Source of the DNA: Gymnopus androsaceus JB14
Lineage: Eukaryota > Basidiomycota > Agaricomycetes > Agaricales > Omphalotaceae
Length of the DNA stretch: 64,000 nt
Direction of reading: 5' to 3'
Assembly: GCA_009733575.1 (NCBI GenBank)
Contig: ML769397.1
Location: 62,001 to 126,000 of the forward strand
In this document: piece after piece, positions 44,671-56,683 of the stretch
Layout of the letters: each line of letters starts with the position of its first letter
Position numbering within the stretch: position 1 is the first letter of the stretch
Position numbers and translations under genes: made by a program
The notes under the pieces: generated by a model
What the model was told of the DNA's origin: nothing
Seen by the model: only the letters and a program-made list of their open reading frames with translations
Database searches by the model: none

Positions 44671-46340
44671 TCAGCGGTCGGAAGGAATGTGAAGGATGTT
44701 GGTCAGTGAGAAGTTCCTGTGGGATCTGCCAAACTTGGCTTTCAACACAATGGTTCCCTTTTGAATCGCTACAGCAGACAGTTTCAAGCCAAATTCATGC
44801 ACATTGAGTGGTGTTTCCAGTTTGGCATAGTCATGGAAGAATTTCTTGTCTCGAAATATGTGTCTAGTGGCACCTGTATTATGGTTGATGGAGTTGTCCT
44901 GTGGGACATTGATTTGGACCTTCATTGTCTGTTATCCCACCCTTGACTTCCATCATGAATGTGAAGCTATCTCCAACTTGTCCCAGGATCTCATTCACCT
45001 CTTCCTCAGTTGCCTGTCTGTAGTTGGCAGACACTGCGTATTGACTCGGATCACCTTTGTCCGCCATTCCCACTTGCTCTTGCTGTCTATTCTAGTCTCC
45101 CTTGGCCTTCCCTATGGCCAATTTTCTTTGTGATACAGCTCTAGCATCAGGTGAAAGGTGTAGGTCCCTCTGGTCTATGAAGTTTTGAGGGTACTGGCCG
45201 ACTTTGCCTCCACTGTATACGAAGCACTCCGCTTTTGTGTGACCAACTGGGAACAGGCAGTGCATATTCTTGCGTATGAGGTTGGGATTGGAACAATTTC
45301 TGGAGGGGTATGGCATCCCTTTCTGGTCATTCCTGTTTGAAGGTAGTGGAAGCAGAATTGACCACGAATTCAGAATTTGCTGCATAGATACCTGCAACTG
45401 TGTGTTCCTTTCCTTTTCCTATTGCTACTATGGCATTGATGGATGCCACTGAAGGGGGATACCTCTCTCAATTTCTTCTGTCTGTAATTGCCAGATAACC
45501 TGTCCCAAAGTCAATGGTTTCCCAGATGCTTCTCTCTCTCTCTCATCTGCTTTTGCAGATTGTCTTGACAGTATCTCCAGGAGTCTTGGCTCAACATGAG
45601 TATGACAAAGTGTTTTGCAAATTCCGACTCAGGCATCATGCTTGGGTCTGCATTGCAAAGCCTCCTGTATAACTGGATCATCATTTGAAGCCAGAGTACT
45701 GGACTGTCTCCATCGCAGCTGTTACCAATAATTTGTTACTTTATGGCAATTGCGGTGAGACTGTTTGCAGGTTTGTACTCGTTCTTAAGGGCAAACCATG
45801 CTGCATGGGCATTTTTACATCCCTGGACAACATATAACTTCTGAATGGGGATGGTTTTAACAACAGTGGATAGTGTTTTCTTGTCACCATTGAGCCAGGT
45901 TTTTTGCTTCATCCTTTGCAGCTCAGACTAGTATCTTGTTACCAGGGATTTGGATTGTCACTTTCTCCCCTTGATCATTTATTCCCTCAACCTGTTTGCT
46001 GGTTTGGAGTTCGGGAATCACAGGAGGGTTGTATTCTGGACCATCAATGAGCTTCCAGTAACCAGTGGTGTTGAACTCAAGGGTTGATTTCATCCTGAAC
46101 TTGTTGTACTTGTTTGGGCCATCTTCATTCTCCTTTATAGGGGTAAGGGTGAGTCACTTCCAATCCAATCTCTCTTTGTCATCACTAATTTTGGACATGG
46201 TGTGGCTATTAGATTACAGGGGTGTTCTTCTGAGTGATGGCAAGAGAGTTGGAGGTTTGAGATATTCTGGCAGATTTTTTTACTCCTATAGATATTGTGT
46301 ATGCAGATTGCTTAGAGCTTGGGCCCCATAACCTGTGAAA
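44671..46340 (-). pseudogene. Decayed Copia element (Gag, protease, PBS)
   Basis: On the minus strand from about 46200 down, Gag text parallels the intact Copia (GPEYNPPVIPELQTS; KKMHCLFPVGHTKAECF-like knuckle near 45230-45290; NTGATRHIFRDKKFFHDY near 44850). It carries many stops and frame changes and is strongly CpG-depleted. The reversed PBS motif GGGCCCCATAACC sits near 46321-46333 with LTR-like sequence beyond it. Integrase and RT are absent. Confidence 0.75.
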
Positions 46341-48021
46341 GGTTGTGTTGAGCATAATAAAGTATATTTCTAGTATCTGGTATGGAGCAAGCTAAATGAG
46401 TAAAGTAAAGTAAGATAAAATACTGTATCATTATGCTTAACAGTTCCTGTAATGTGTAACGGGGACCCTGGAACTTTGGGATTTTCCAGATCATAAGGTG
46501 TAATAAGGACCTAATAACTATGTATAAAGTGAGATCGTAACACCCCAAACCACCTCAAACTGGAGATGTACACTTTTCAAAAATTGCAGCCCTACGGCCC
46601 GCTTGTATGAGGGAACTAACTTAACATGCATAACACATAACATTGGTGCACAAACTGGTGCCCAACTAAAATCAATGCATAACACGTAACACCCCATGAA
46701 CTGTTAATTGTAATGATACAGTAGTCCAATATACCTGGTACAGAGCAAGCAAGCTAAAGAGGTTTGCTCTGTCCCAGGATAGTAAGTATGCAGCTGTATG
46801 CCCAGTCTGGAACCTAATTAGTTGCAATGTGATGCATGATCACTGACATAACCAGCTACCCAGGGTTTGAAAAGGTAAAAGTACCTGACCTGGGACAGAA
46901 GACCTGAGACAGCAAACCCCTGCTCAGGATCAGATGTTTTGTTAAGATTAAATGCACAATACCACTCTGCTACATAACCGGTTATGTAGCAGAGTGGTAT
47001 TGTGCACTTAATCTTAACACTCAATAATGAACAGTTACAACTTATGAACCTTGCTAATAACAAGAACTTAGAAGTAATCTCATACCTACAATATTACAGT
47101 GCTTTCAGAAATCCTTGTCAAAATTGAATGTTTGACAGCTCCATTATTTATAAATAAATGTAATTCCAAAAGGGAATCTCTATAGTTCCCACTGTCAGAG
47201 GCACCATGGCTGTTGCTGAACAAGTACAAAATAATAGCTGTTAACCTAGATAAGTAGCAAGCTTCACTGTAGGTTGAGAGGTAGGTGAGTATATAATATA
47301 CCTAAGTCACAACTCTATAGTTGTATGCTGATGATTCTTTGCTAGTATGTACAGGATGTGCATGCAGCACTCTTCTTTGAGGGAGCAGCAGGGGATGCTT
47401 GAGTATTTGCAGCGGTATCACAGTATCACGGTTGGTGTAACCAAGGGAATTGATAGGCCAGACTGTGGCTAGTTCAGAGTAATTTGAATGTGTGATATAG
47501 GAGGATAATGTGTTTGGCTGCGCTTTAGCCCCGCGCGGGTGGGTAATCAGATAACACACGCAGAACTAAAGCTGGAGCATACAGCTGATAAGATAAAGGT
47601 GTGGGTGGGCGGGTGAGCGAGAAACGAGCTGATAATTCGTCGATGGTGAGTCGATGGTGAGAGTTGAAAGCAAGTGAAATAATAGGCGCTGATGTGGCGC
47701 CGGTTGACTCACAGCGCCCGCCTCCGCCAGACTCGGAGTATCGAATTCTCTTTTTATAAATTACATTTATTTATTAAATTGTTTCCATCACCAAAATCAA
47801 TTTTGACATTTGTCGAAAAGGATTTCCGAAAACGCTGTAAGCTGGGTCTAATCTCACACAAAAAATTCCGAAAATATGTAAAGTTATTGGATGCAACCCC
47901 CCAAGTCCTTCCTGTAAGTAAATAACATCAAGTATAGTGCTAATAGAGGATCCTTCAAACAGTACTTCTACGTTAAGAATGTCAAGCAGGGACCCGTTCT
48001 AGAAGACAAGCTGAGATATCA
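46341..48021. other. Repeat-derived, no gene
   Basis: Contains LTR-like debris near 46340-46400 and 46730-46790 (GGTA-GAGCAAGC motifs), and the 78-bp palindrome at 46941-47018. No coding sequence supported. Confidence 0.5.
46941..47018. repeat. 78-bp near-perfect palindrome without spacer
   Basis: Arms 46941-46979 and 46980-47018 are reverse complements with one mismatch (AAATGCAC versus AAGTGCAC); the centre is CTACATAACCGGTTATGTAG. Such a sequence can extrude a cruciform. Confidence 0.95.
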
Positions 48022-49651
48022 TCAAGTGGAGGATGAGTCGGCAACGCAGCGGTTGGCACGGCCTTCTCTATTCTTGAAAAATACAATATCACCGGCGTCT
48101 TCTATGAACTGACACTCGGAGAATGACCGGTAAAGGGCTTTGAAAGCGTTCTAAAGTACCAATATCAAGCAGGGTACGGCGTGGCAAAATAAGCAATGCT
48201 TACAGTAGAGTCGTAGTTGTAATCCTCCTTTAAGATTTTTTTAATGCACTCGGTCGCCACTGGTTGATTGTCTGCGCAAATATCCTAGTGAGATATTGCG
48301 GTTAAATAAGCGGAAATTTTGCTTACAGAAAGGGACCGAAGAAAACAGATGATGAGAGATCTAGTAGCAGTAAGAGCTGTAAAAGCGGCAAAAAAGGGAG
48401 CAAAAACTGTGACATACATGATTGTGGGAGACATTGTGGAAGAATACTCGCCCTATCCATCCCAAGAAAGGCCTGTCTACTGCTGCTAGGGCGCCACGAA
48501 CATAGGTCCACTGAGACTGGCGATAATATGGAATAGTCGGATCTGTGTGTTGAAGATACGTCAACATAACAATCCAATGGTTCGTAAGCTAAGTATAAAA
48601 GAATAGTGATTTAAGTTTAAAAAATAGAATCGAAACAACGAGTTGACGTACAGCGTAGGGTACAAAGTAAAGCCTGAAGAATTGTCCGAACCCAACCTGC
48701 TTGGACCATCGATACAGGATGCAGGTCATGATCGTAAGCCCGATATCAGACATGATAACACCCAACCGCTCGTGTGGCTTGAAAAGCGAGGAATAGGGAT
48801 TGAAGTGCTATTTCATATGTAAGAACAGAAAGGAGTTATCTTGAATAAAACAACCCACATTCGTGCCAGAAGGATGTCTGGGGGAGCCTTTGCGGTTGAA
48901 CAGCAGATAGAATGCCAGTCCAAAGACCTGCATAGCTATTATACGCATCGTAGTATATATTGGAGTCTCCTCAAACGCTTCGCGATAGGTCGCAGCGTTG
49001 GCAATATCGTCTGATGGCAAAGCAAACTGCGACCGTGTACGGGGAACGTAGTTCTCGTCCCGTTCTACTGAAACTGTCGACGTGTGATGCGAGAGGTGTG
49101 ACGATTTCCAGGAGAAATACGGTACCAACAGAAACTAACCAATAACATAAGAATAACGTTGAGAGGATAATGTAAACAAAAAACGTACTGTGTGCAGCAT
49201 GAATCCGACGATGTCGTTGACCCAAGAGAAGGGCGACAAAGTACCATGGCTAGCTTCATGTGCCAAACACCACCAGGAAGTCAGTAGGATGCCTTGAACG
49301 TTGAAGTATATCGTCCATAGAATGCATTTAATGATCAAAACCAGATTATGCGACGTGCTCAGAAGCAATGCAAGTGTAGTTGCTATTGAATCCATTGACC
49401 AAGCTAGCTTGTACAACCCGACAGCCAAGGTGACATCACGTAGCACGTAGCTTAGGCCCTTCAAGGTTGACTTCTTAAAGACGTATTTCGGCAACGTAGA
49501 ATGAAGCTCATTCCAAGTGACCTGCCGCAAGAATACCCGTTAGACTAAATGAATTTAGAGCAAAAGGCCGATTCCCCACCTTAGGTGGTGTGAAAGGTGT
49601 GTTCTTTCGATTGGTGTACTCGGGCGCGTTTTCGAAAAAGGAGGAAAACAT
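48022..49651 (-). CDS. Delta12-type fatty acid desaturase
   Basis: ATG 49651 (MFSSFFENAPEYTNRKNTPF), exon 49580-49651; exon 49189-49521 holds TM helices and His box 1 (AHEASHGTLSPFSWVND). The next exon begins VPYFSWKSSHLSHHTSTVS (His box 2, HxxHH). His box 3 is split by an intron: FFHNVSHNH joins ISHHLFSSVPF near 48350-48440. The C-terminus is AFKALYRSFSECQFIEDAGD, stop at 48022. Three histidine boxes bind the di-iron centre; the family introduces the second double bond of linoleate on ER phospholipid-bound acyl chains. The frame is intact. HEASH in place of the common HECGH is seen in fungal relatives; a different regiospecificity cannot be excluded. Confidence 0.88.
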
Positions 49652-50479
49652 CGTTGGGAGACGAAAAAGTAGGCAAGTGACTGTTTTTAACATCGTAAAG
49701 TCTTTGCAGTACATTGCATGAGATACTGGAATGGAAGATCATGAAAGCAGTGAGGCAGGCGACTGCCGAGATCGAATCTTGCCAGAACAAAACGTTGTAA
49801 CTGTGGGTCCCGCAACCGATCGCCTCGTCTCGCCGCAATTCTAGTGTATCACCCCGTTATATCCTATCCTATCCTATCCCCCTATCAACACGTCTCGAAG
49901 AATGTTTACAGCTTCATGATTTTTCAACGCTTGTTTATTGGTATCTGCTATAAGATGGGACCTGCAGGGTATTCTATACATTCAATGATTCAGGGTGCTT
50001 ATGCCTCAATGCCAGCTGCTCACTCTCATCAGCATTGATCTGCGAATGCATCCTGCACTGCTTTGGCTGAATTCAGTGTATTCAAGTGATATCTGCCATA
50101 TGTAGATAAGCAATGTGACTAACAACGAAGAGTCAACTCAGTTCAACTGCATTGACCTGCAGCATATACCATCTATAGCAATACATACAGCGTTCATCAT
50201 GACGGTACATTATGCAACGCTATCACATACATAATCAGTGGGCTGACGTCGCCCAGCGCCTAACTAAGGATAGTGCCTCCTCGGCGATCATGCATCATAG
50301 CAAGACACTCTTGAGCTCTCCGATTTCACAGATGTCCCCCATCTTACTCCTCAGTGACTGCTTGGTCTGTCACTGTCAGCGGTTCTTCCGCGGCCCTCTT
50401 TCGTTGTTCTCGTGCATTTGCTTCGTCAGACCTCGAACTAGTCAAGATGATTGGAGTGATGATCACGAGTAATAGTACT
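49652..50479. other. Intergenic between desaturase and 7TM gene 3
   Basis: Contains a TATCC microsatellite near 49860-49880. An antisense 63-residue ORF with one hydrophobic segment overlaps the 5' end of 7TM gene 3. No other gene supported. Confidence 0.4.
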
Positions 50480-51949
50480 ATGTGCAGTGCCATCCCTAGT
50501 GGTTCGTCGTCGAGTTCCTTGTGAAATACCACCATCGCTGAACAACATGTAATCTAGGATCTGAAGAGACTGAGTCTCTTCGTATTTCTCTCATTTGGCT
50601 TTTCAACGCCCTTCAGATCTTTGGCTTAATATCTATCGGTGTCGTGACCTTGACGGCCTTAATTTCAAGCCGAATCAAGAGAGCTACGACTTGGTATATT
50701 TTCATGGGAGGGTGGATTCTGTGGTGCATATCGTTCTTCCTGCTGATCGGCAACCAGACCGATGGTTGTCCCGCTTTTGGTTTCTGTCTCTTCCAGGCAG
50801 CGCTCATTTACGCAGGTCCTCCCGCGTGAGTAATAAAGAGCGACTTGATTTTCAAGCATACTGGAGCCCCCCCCTTTTTTTTTTTTTTAGTAATGCGTGT
50901 GCTACATTAGCTATACTCCTGGAGGTCAGCCAATTCTCTAACTGCCTAATGTGCCTTTTTAATTCATCTCTTTTAGCTGTACTTCTCGATGAAGTCGACG
51001 CTCAACAAGATGGAAAATCCCCGATGGAGAACGATAATGGTATGTCGCTTTAGCACTCCGATTAGATCACGATATATTTAATCATTCAAATCAGCTCCTA
51101 GTCGCTCCCCCTGCTGTTTATGTTATGGTTTTCCTCGAGGCGCTGGTGGTAAATTGTTTTGTTAAAAGCTCGGTGCACTTGTCAACGTTCTTGTTGCATT
51201 AGTACGGTCTGCTCAACCCTGGCTCTGTTCAACGTGACGCTACCGGGATGTATTGTGGAATTAACAGTGGCCTTCCGTACGTTTGATCTTTTGGGTTATT
51301 TTTTTATGTGCCGCTAATATTTGGACAGTGCTAAAGTCAGCGCGGCTTTAGTTGCCATCTTTTCGATAACAATGCTGGTCTATCAAGGCATGCATTTGTA
51401 GAAATAATGCATGTTGTTTTGGAAGCTGATACTGGTGATAGTGCTAACATTCACTGCTTTGTACAAAAATTGGATTGCATTTAGGCAGCTTCAAGCTTCA
51501 CCGCAGAATAACAATTTATCGCTCTCTATGATAATTCGTGTCTCTGTCTACAGTTTTTTGCCTATCATGGCTCTCGGGTCCGTGTTTTAAAGCCTGTAGA
51601 TTTTAATATTTCAGGCTAACTCCCACCAAGACTCTCCCTGGTAGCTGCCATTCTTACCACCAGCAGTAGCTTGGCTCATATTGTCACGGCGACATGTGCG
51701 TTGTTCATTGTCGACATTATGAGGACATCATTGACGATCTTCCTTTGCTAGTGCCTGGTACCGCAGCGCTTATATTTGGCACTCAACGGGTAAGCTCTTT
51801 GTACCGGTTAGTGTCAGTTTTAACCATTCTGACATGTGTGAAAGGACATTCTCCGTGCAATTATCTGCTGGCGGATAGAGATAAAGCACGTCAAGACTTA
51901 TGCTGAGAAGGGAGTGTCTGCATGTGTCGATTCGGGCACCGCCGTTTGA
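50480..51949 (+). CDS. Seven-TM receptor-like membrane protein 3
   Basis: Proposed first exon 50480-50501 (MCSAIPS), intron 50502-50557, then ETESLRISLIWLFNALQIFG leading into TM1-TM2 and CLFQAALIYAGPP. Following exons: NACATLAILLE, LYFSMKSTLNKMENPRWRTI, LLVAPPAVYVMVFLEALV, a loop YGLLNPGSVQRDATGMYCG, AKVSAALVAIFSITMLVYQ, then IIRVSVYSFLPIMALG, RLSLVAAILTTSSSLAHIVT, PGTAALIFGTQR and tail DILRAIICWRIEIKHVKTYA, stop 51949. The architecture is the same as the 7TM genes at 28531-30097 and 33287-34637, including the mini-exon after the Y-A-x-P motif. Start exon is the least certain part. Confidence 0.62.
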
Positions 51950-53416
51950 GATTCTATGCAATGACTGGTTGGGATAGGATAGTTCATTGATTCTACGTCA
52001 TGCTTACCCACGAGTGTTTGGCAGATACTTCGGACGATCTGTCTCTGACTTGTTGATCAACTCTCTCGATGCGCGGTGGATTAGTATCATCATGATGCTA
52101 AAGATGTAATTCCAATAACATGCTTACTCACCTTCGAGTCTTTGGCAGATAGCTCTAAAACAATCTGTCTCTGTCTATAACTTGTTGATCAACTCTCTCA
52201 AAGCTCCCGTGCGAACCTTGTAGAGTTTTATCTTTTTTTATCTGCTGGCGCGCACACGGCGAGTTATTATCATGATGTTAAAGATGGTAACTAAATGGTA
52301 ATGACTATCGGTCTTGATTTTCTAATTCCAGGTTTTGGAACGTATTAAAGGAACGATCGTTTCATGACATCGCAATAAGTTCTTTCCTTCCTTCCATGCT
52401 ATTGGCTAGCGGGAGCCCCAGAGACAATGGTGTTTGCCACACCGGACGTTCTGGAACCGGCGTTCAGCAGTGCCGTGTAATATACCTTCCTTCCTTCCTT
52501 CATCATTTGTAGGCGTAAGTAGTCCTTTCCTCCACTTATCTATTACCTTTTTCCAATTCGTCGTTGCCACAAATTTTCTCGATTTAACCCGCAAGCAGAT
52601 TTCAGTTTGGCAATCGGCAATCGGCAGTAGTCGGAGGCTATTCCCTGAAGTTGAAACATGCGTGTCCTTTTACATGTTTATATTGCTTGAGCTGCTAGTC
52701 CTCTTACTACTAGAACGTAAGAGTACAGGTAGCTCATGCAGTATAAACATATAAAATAGCACACCTGTTTGAACTCCTTAGAGTAGTTATGTGCCATATC
52801 CCACCAGCCATGATGGACTACATATGGCATGACAAATATATAATATGTGGGACAGGAACCTTCATGTCAACGGGTTGAGCGTAGAGGAACCAGTATAGGA
52901 GTCATGGCCCGGGAACAAAAGAAATGTATTGCGATGGTACAGGTTTTGCTGATGAACCCTTGTGCATGGAGAGTTAAACAAATAGTATAGTACTGTTTTT
53001 GATCTTTTGGAGTTGTAACCTTTGGCCTTGGTGGTGAGCCACCCTAAAATGACACCCAATGGCTCTGAATTGTACTTTTAAGTATATGTGCAGAATTGAA
53101 TTGTCCATTGAATGTGCTATTTATTGAAGCAATAGGTAAACTATTATGATCTCAATGTCCAAAATGATTCAGCATGACAAGAAGAGGACATTTGACTGCC
53201 ATTGATTAACATTCCCACACAACTGACAGCTCAAATTCAGTGTGGAAAGCTCTACTGTAATCATGTAACACTGGCTCAAGGACTCCAGAACTATGACATT
53301 CAATGGACTTGAATTCCAAATTAATTCATAGTAATCACTTGCTCTTCATCTGAAGGTTCTTAAAGTAGTTCAATCTTACTTTCAGAACCTTTAGATTATT
53401 TCTAGATACTTAGATA
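51950..53416. other. Intergenic with degenerate tandem repeats
   Basis: Two diverged units at about 51999-52115 and 52118-52290 share CATGCTTAC, GTTTGGCAGATA, ATCTGTCTCTG and CTTGTTGATCAACTCTCT. A dispersed repeat fragment (9537-9602 family) lies at 52436-52495. No gene seen. Confidence 0.55.
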
Positions 53417-54205
53417 CAGTCGATTATCTCATATGGAATCAAGATTAGCCTTCCCCGAGCCGGGAGGCGGGAATATTCCATGCAACCGTGACATCCGGAA
53501 TATGGAATACCATATTGGGGTCATATTCCATATGGCGGTCAGTCAAAAGGTAGTAATATTGGTAGTAAATGTAAATTTTGAGCTATAGAAACTTGAAGGT
53601 AATTGAGTGCTCAGTGTGGCATCAAGTTCTTGCTAAGTTTGAGGGTCCCACAGTAAGAAATATTGCCATATTCTGTAGATTAGCCTTTTTTTCAGACTTT
53701 CTAACACTCAATAATGGGCAACACCTGAAAAATCTAGTCTAATCAGAAGAAGCAAACTGTATTTAAACCTCATGGACCCAACAAAAAAAGCGGAAATTGG
53801 CCCAAAACAACAGCGAAACCACTGAACCAGCACAGGGAGGATTTCACTCTCAGCAATTGGTTACAAGTGATAGATTATGTTGAGAGTCACCAGGACAAGA
53901 CTCAGAAGGAGGTCATTGTCTATTTCAAGACATGGAAGTCCAGTGTTCTATCTTTTACACAGGGTGCACTGTTGAAGATTTTGAAAAAGTGTGGGGAGAT
54001 ACTGCTGCAAATCCAAGTAGAGTACAAACAGGTATTGAAGATTATTTTGTCAAGTAATGAGTTGATTTTACATCTAGAAATACACTGAGCATGATTCTAA
54101 AGTGAAAATAAATGATTTAAATCAAAATATCTGTTATGGAATATCCATGATATGGAATATGGTTTGGATGGGAACCAATGGTATTCCATATGAAATAATT
54201 GACTG
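53417..54205. mobile_element. pogo/Tigger-like element, internally deleted
   Basis: TA target duplication (53415-53416, 54206-54207). TIRs begin CAGTCGATTATCTCATATGG and CAGTCAATTATTTCATATGG, two differences in about 24 bp, both C/T or G/A type. Inside, near 53850-53960, a frame reads LSNWLQVIDYVESHQDKTQK then EVIVYFKT, like the CENP-B-type N-terminal helix-turn-helix of pogo transposases. The DDE domain is absent, so it is non-autonomous. Confidence 0.7.
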
Positions 54206-54281
54206 TATGTTCAAAATGTAATGCAGCAAGTTCTGCAAGAAAAAATCAAAGCTGTGGCTCAAGGACTCCAAAGTCACTGTA

Positions 54282-54640
54282 CTAGATACCGAGATCCAAT
54301 ATCATCTTTCATGCAGTGCTTACAGGTTCATAATGCCATCTTGTTTTCCTCCTAGTACCTCTATGAGCATGGCTATACTTGGATGCACTGTGGCTTGCTC
54401 AATTTTATTCAGGCAGGTGTCCACGAGGATGTTGAATGTTTGTGCAACTGTGACTCACTCAAGGAGCAAGTGAGTATATAGCAATCAAAACTATGGTCAA
54501 TTTGGTTGAATCCTGTTGTGGTGGCATTATTGCAAAGCCCTGTATTTTCTGTTGGAATGCACTGGGAGTTCCTTTGAACCAGAGGAAAATGCTACTTGAC
54601 AAAAGGTATGCTTACGGTACCTTTTCTAGCTATAGGGCCA
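54282..54640 (+). pseudogene. Decayed copy of the BtaA-type gene (partial)
   Basis: Parallels 31825-32165 of the intact gene through TACCATCTTTC-like, CATGGCTATA, TTTGTGCAACTGTGACTCAC and GAATCCTGTTGTGGTGGCAT blocks. Most differences are CG in the intact gene versus TG or CA here (CACGCAG/CATGCAG, CTACGAGC/CTATGAGC, GAGGACGTCG/GAGGATGTTG). It has stops and frame changes. The Tc1-type element starts right after it. Confidence 0.85.
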
Positions 54641-54655
54641 TCAGCAAACCCTGTA

Positions 54656-56235
54656 CAGTGACGGCGGTTAATGATGAACCGCCCCAAATTGGGAAACTGG
54701 GCGCTTAAATCGCTCTCCCGAGCTCGACGTGCTTGTTCCTCACAACGAAAGTGTCTAGATACTTCAAACAAGTTTTGTAAATTTAGTTTAGACCATAATG
54801 AAGTTATTGAGTACAAAAAATATGGAGTTACAGTCAAAATTTGTCAAGAAAAGATGATTTCGAATTGGTCCGCTATTTGAGCACATCAATACTTTGTCCA
54901 CTTCCCTTTTGCCTTGAGTAGCTTCTCCATATGCATTGGAACCGAATCATAAAGCCTCTTCACATAGTCTCCAAAGCTAGGCCGGTTCCACTCCTCCTCA
55001 AGAGCGGCCCACAACTCATCAGGGTTCTTTGGCTGATGCTCCCACTTTTTCACCTGCCTCTCGAGATAATCCCATGCATTCTTGATGGGTGAAAGGTCAG
55101 GTGAGTTGGGCGGCCACATGAGGGGATAGATGCTGTGGTTACTGAGCCAATTTTTTGTGGCATGAGATGTGTGCTTGCTGTCATTGTCCTGCTGGAAAAT
55201 CCAGTCATGATCAGCATAGTGGCGGTCAGAGATGGTAGGGAGCAATGCGGATTCAAGGATGGTGATATACTGGAGGCTATTCATGTTTCCTTTGATACGA
55301 TGGAGGTGCCCAACACCATCTGGAGTAATGCATCCCCAAACATTGACTTTTCCTGAACCTAGACCCCACCGAACATGCTGCGAAACATTGCGCTGAGCCA
55401 ACTGGTCAACACCCTTTGGTCTGCGACACCACTGCAGTCCATCTGAACCATCGAGATTGAATTTTGACTCGTCTGAGTAGACAACAGTGAATTTCTTCCA
55501 TTCCTCCGGATTTGACCAATCATGCCAAGTTTTTCCGAATGCATGACGCTTCGCAATGTGGATAGGAGATAGGAAGGGCTTTTTACGACAAATAAAACCA
55601 TGGCAGTCACGCTGAGAGAGATTTTTGCGAATTGTGTGCTGAGGAACATGCGGAAAAAGGACTCGCTGCAAGTCTGCTCCGTCGCTGACCTTGCCTGAAT
55701 CAATGAGCTCTACAGCATCATCTATTTCTTCACAAGTGAAGCGTTCTGGATGGCCAATTGCCTTTCCATAAGCATAGCAACCATCCTTCTTTGCCCACTC
55801 ATAGTTCCGAGAGATGGTAACGTGTGTCGTGGATGTATTTTTGAATTCTAGGGCATGTTTAGCGATCCAGCAGAAAGATTTCTCAAGAGAATCAACATAA
55901 ATGAGAATAGCTTTTCTTTTTGTGGGTGTACAGAGTATCGCAGGTGTTCCCTTGGGTCTATGGTTGTGTGGCATGGTAGTAGTTCACATTTAAGGTTGTG
56001 TTTGGCCTTTATTTGGTGCATTTTGGTACATTTTGGCCTTTTATTAGCATTACACAGTGTGATTTCTGTTTTTCTTCTACTCATTATCTAGATTATGGTC
56101 TAAAGTAAATTTACGAAACTTGCTTGAAGTAGCTAGGTGCTTTTATTGTGAAGAACAAGTGTGTCGAGCTTGGGAGAGCAATTTAAGCGCCCAGTTTCCC
56201 GATTTGGGGTGGTTCATCATTAACCGCCGTCACTG
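54656..56235 (-). mobile_element. Tc1/mariner-type transposon with 144-bp TIRs
   Basis: 1580 bp, TA duplication at 54654-54655 and 56236-56237. TIRs 54656-54799 and 56092-56235 both begin CAGTGACGGCGGTTAATGAT and end at TTTAGACCATAAT or its near copy. One transposase ORF between them on the minus strand. Confidence 0.92.
54886..55974 (-). CDS. Tc1-type transposase, probably inactive
   Basis: Intact 362-residue ORF from ATG 55974. The N-terminal half has helix-turn-helix-like stretches (TCEEIDDAVELIDSGKVS); the C-terminal half is a DDE_3 fold: first Asp in VVYSDESKFNLDGSDG, second in FQQDNDSKHTSHATKNWL, then WPPNSPDLSPIKNAWDYLE. In Tc1 relatives the last motif reads SPDLNPIENLWD, with the third acid as Glu. 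Here it is Lys (AAG for GAG in the context ATCGAG), a G-to-A change at a CpG. The family cuts and pastes at TA sites; without the third acid, catalysis should fail. The long intact ORF suggests recent loss. Confidence 0.9.
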   Translation of the reverse strand: MPHNHRPKGTPAILCTPTKRKAILIYVDSLEKSFCWIAKHALEFKNTSTTHVTISRNYEWAKKDGCYAYGKAIGHPERFTCEEIDDAVELIDSGKVSDGADLQRVLFPHVPQHTIRKNLSQRDCHGFICRKKPFLSPIHIAKRHAFGKTWHDWSNPEEWKKFTVVYSDESKFNLDGSDGLQWCRRPKGVDQLAQRNVSQHVRWGLGSGKVNVWGCITPDGVGHLHRIKGNMNSLQYITILESALLPTISDRHYADHDWIFQQDNDSKHTSHATKNWLSNHSIYPLMWPPNSPDLSPIKNAWDYLERQVKKWEHQPKNPDELWAALEEEWNRPSFGDYVKRLYDSVPMHMEKLLKAKGKWTKY

Positions 56236-56683
56236 TATTTTGCATTTTAATTTTGAAAGTAATACAGTGCTTTGCATAATGTTTACCACTTCATTAGGTT
56301 CATTCCAAGCCCCTGCAAATAACTCTCATGATGAGTTGCCGGTGGGCCGGCTTTCACTAGGAAGGGGCTTGGGTCAAAGTGCTTCGGAAACAGGGAGTCA
56401 ATGAAAGGATGATATCTCTTTCATTTTTTGACTAAATCACTTACTGTAAGAGGCAAAATGGTAGTTCAGAAGCACATCTACTTGATCGTAAACTTCAGTA
56501 AATTCAGAAACTCAGTTTTGTATTATTATCTGCTGTACAGGTCGTATCACCTTCAAAAACTGTAAGCCAAAAGAATGCATTGTAAACACTATCAAGTAAT
56601 GCTCCAATGGCCTTCAAAGTTGGTAAAAGTACTCATTGGCATCCTGGTAGGCCACTGGTATGCTTAAAATAAATATTTCTTGA

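Noticed and set aside
50344..50535. Minus-strand 63-residue ORF with one hydrophobic segment (MALHIVLLLVIITPIILTS)
   Set aside because: It overlaps the proposed first exon of 7TM gene 3 on the other strand, has no neighbours or splice support, and no recognisable family.
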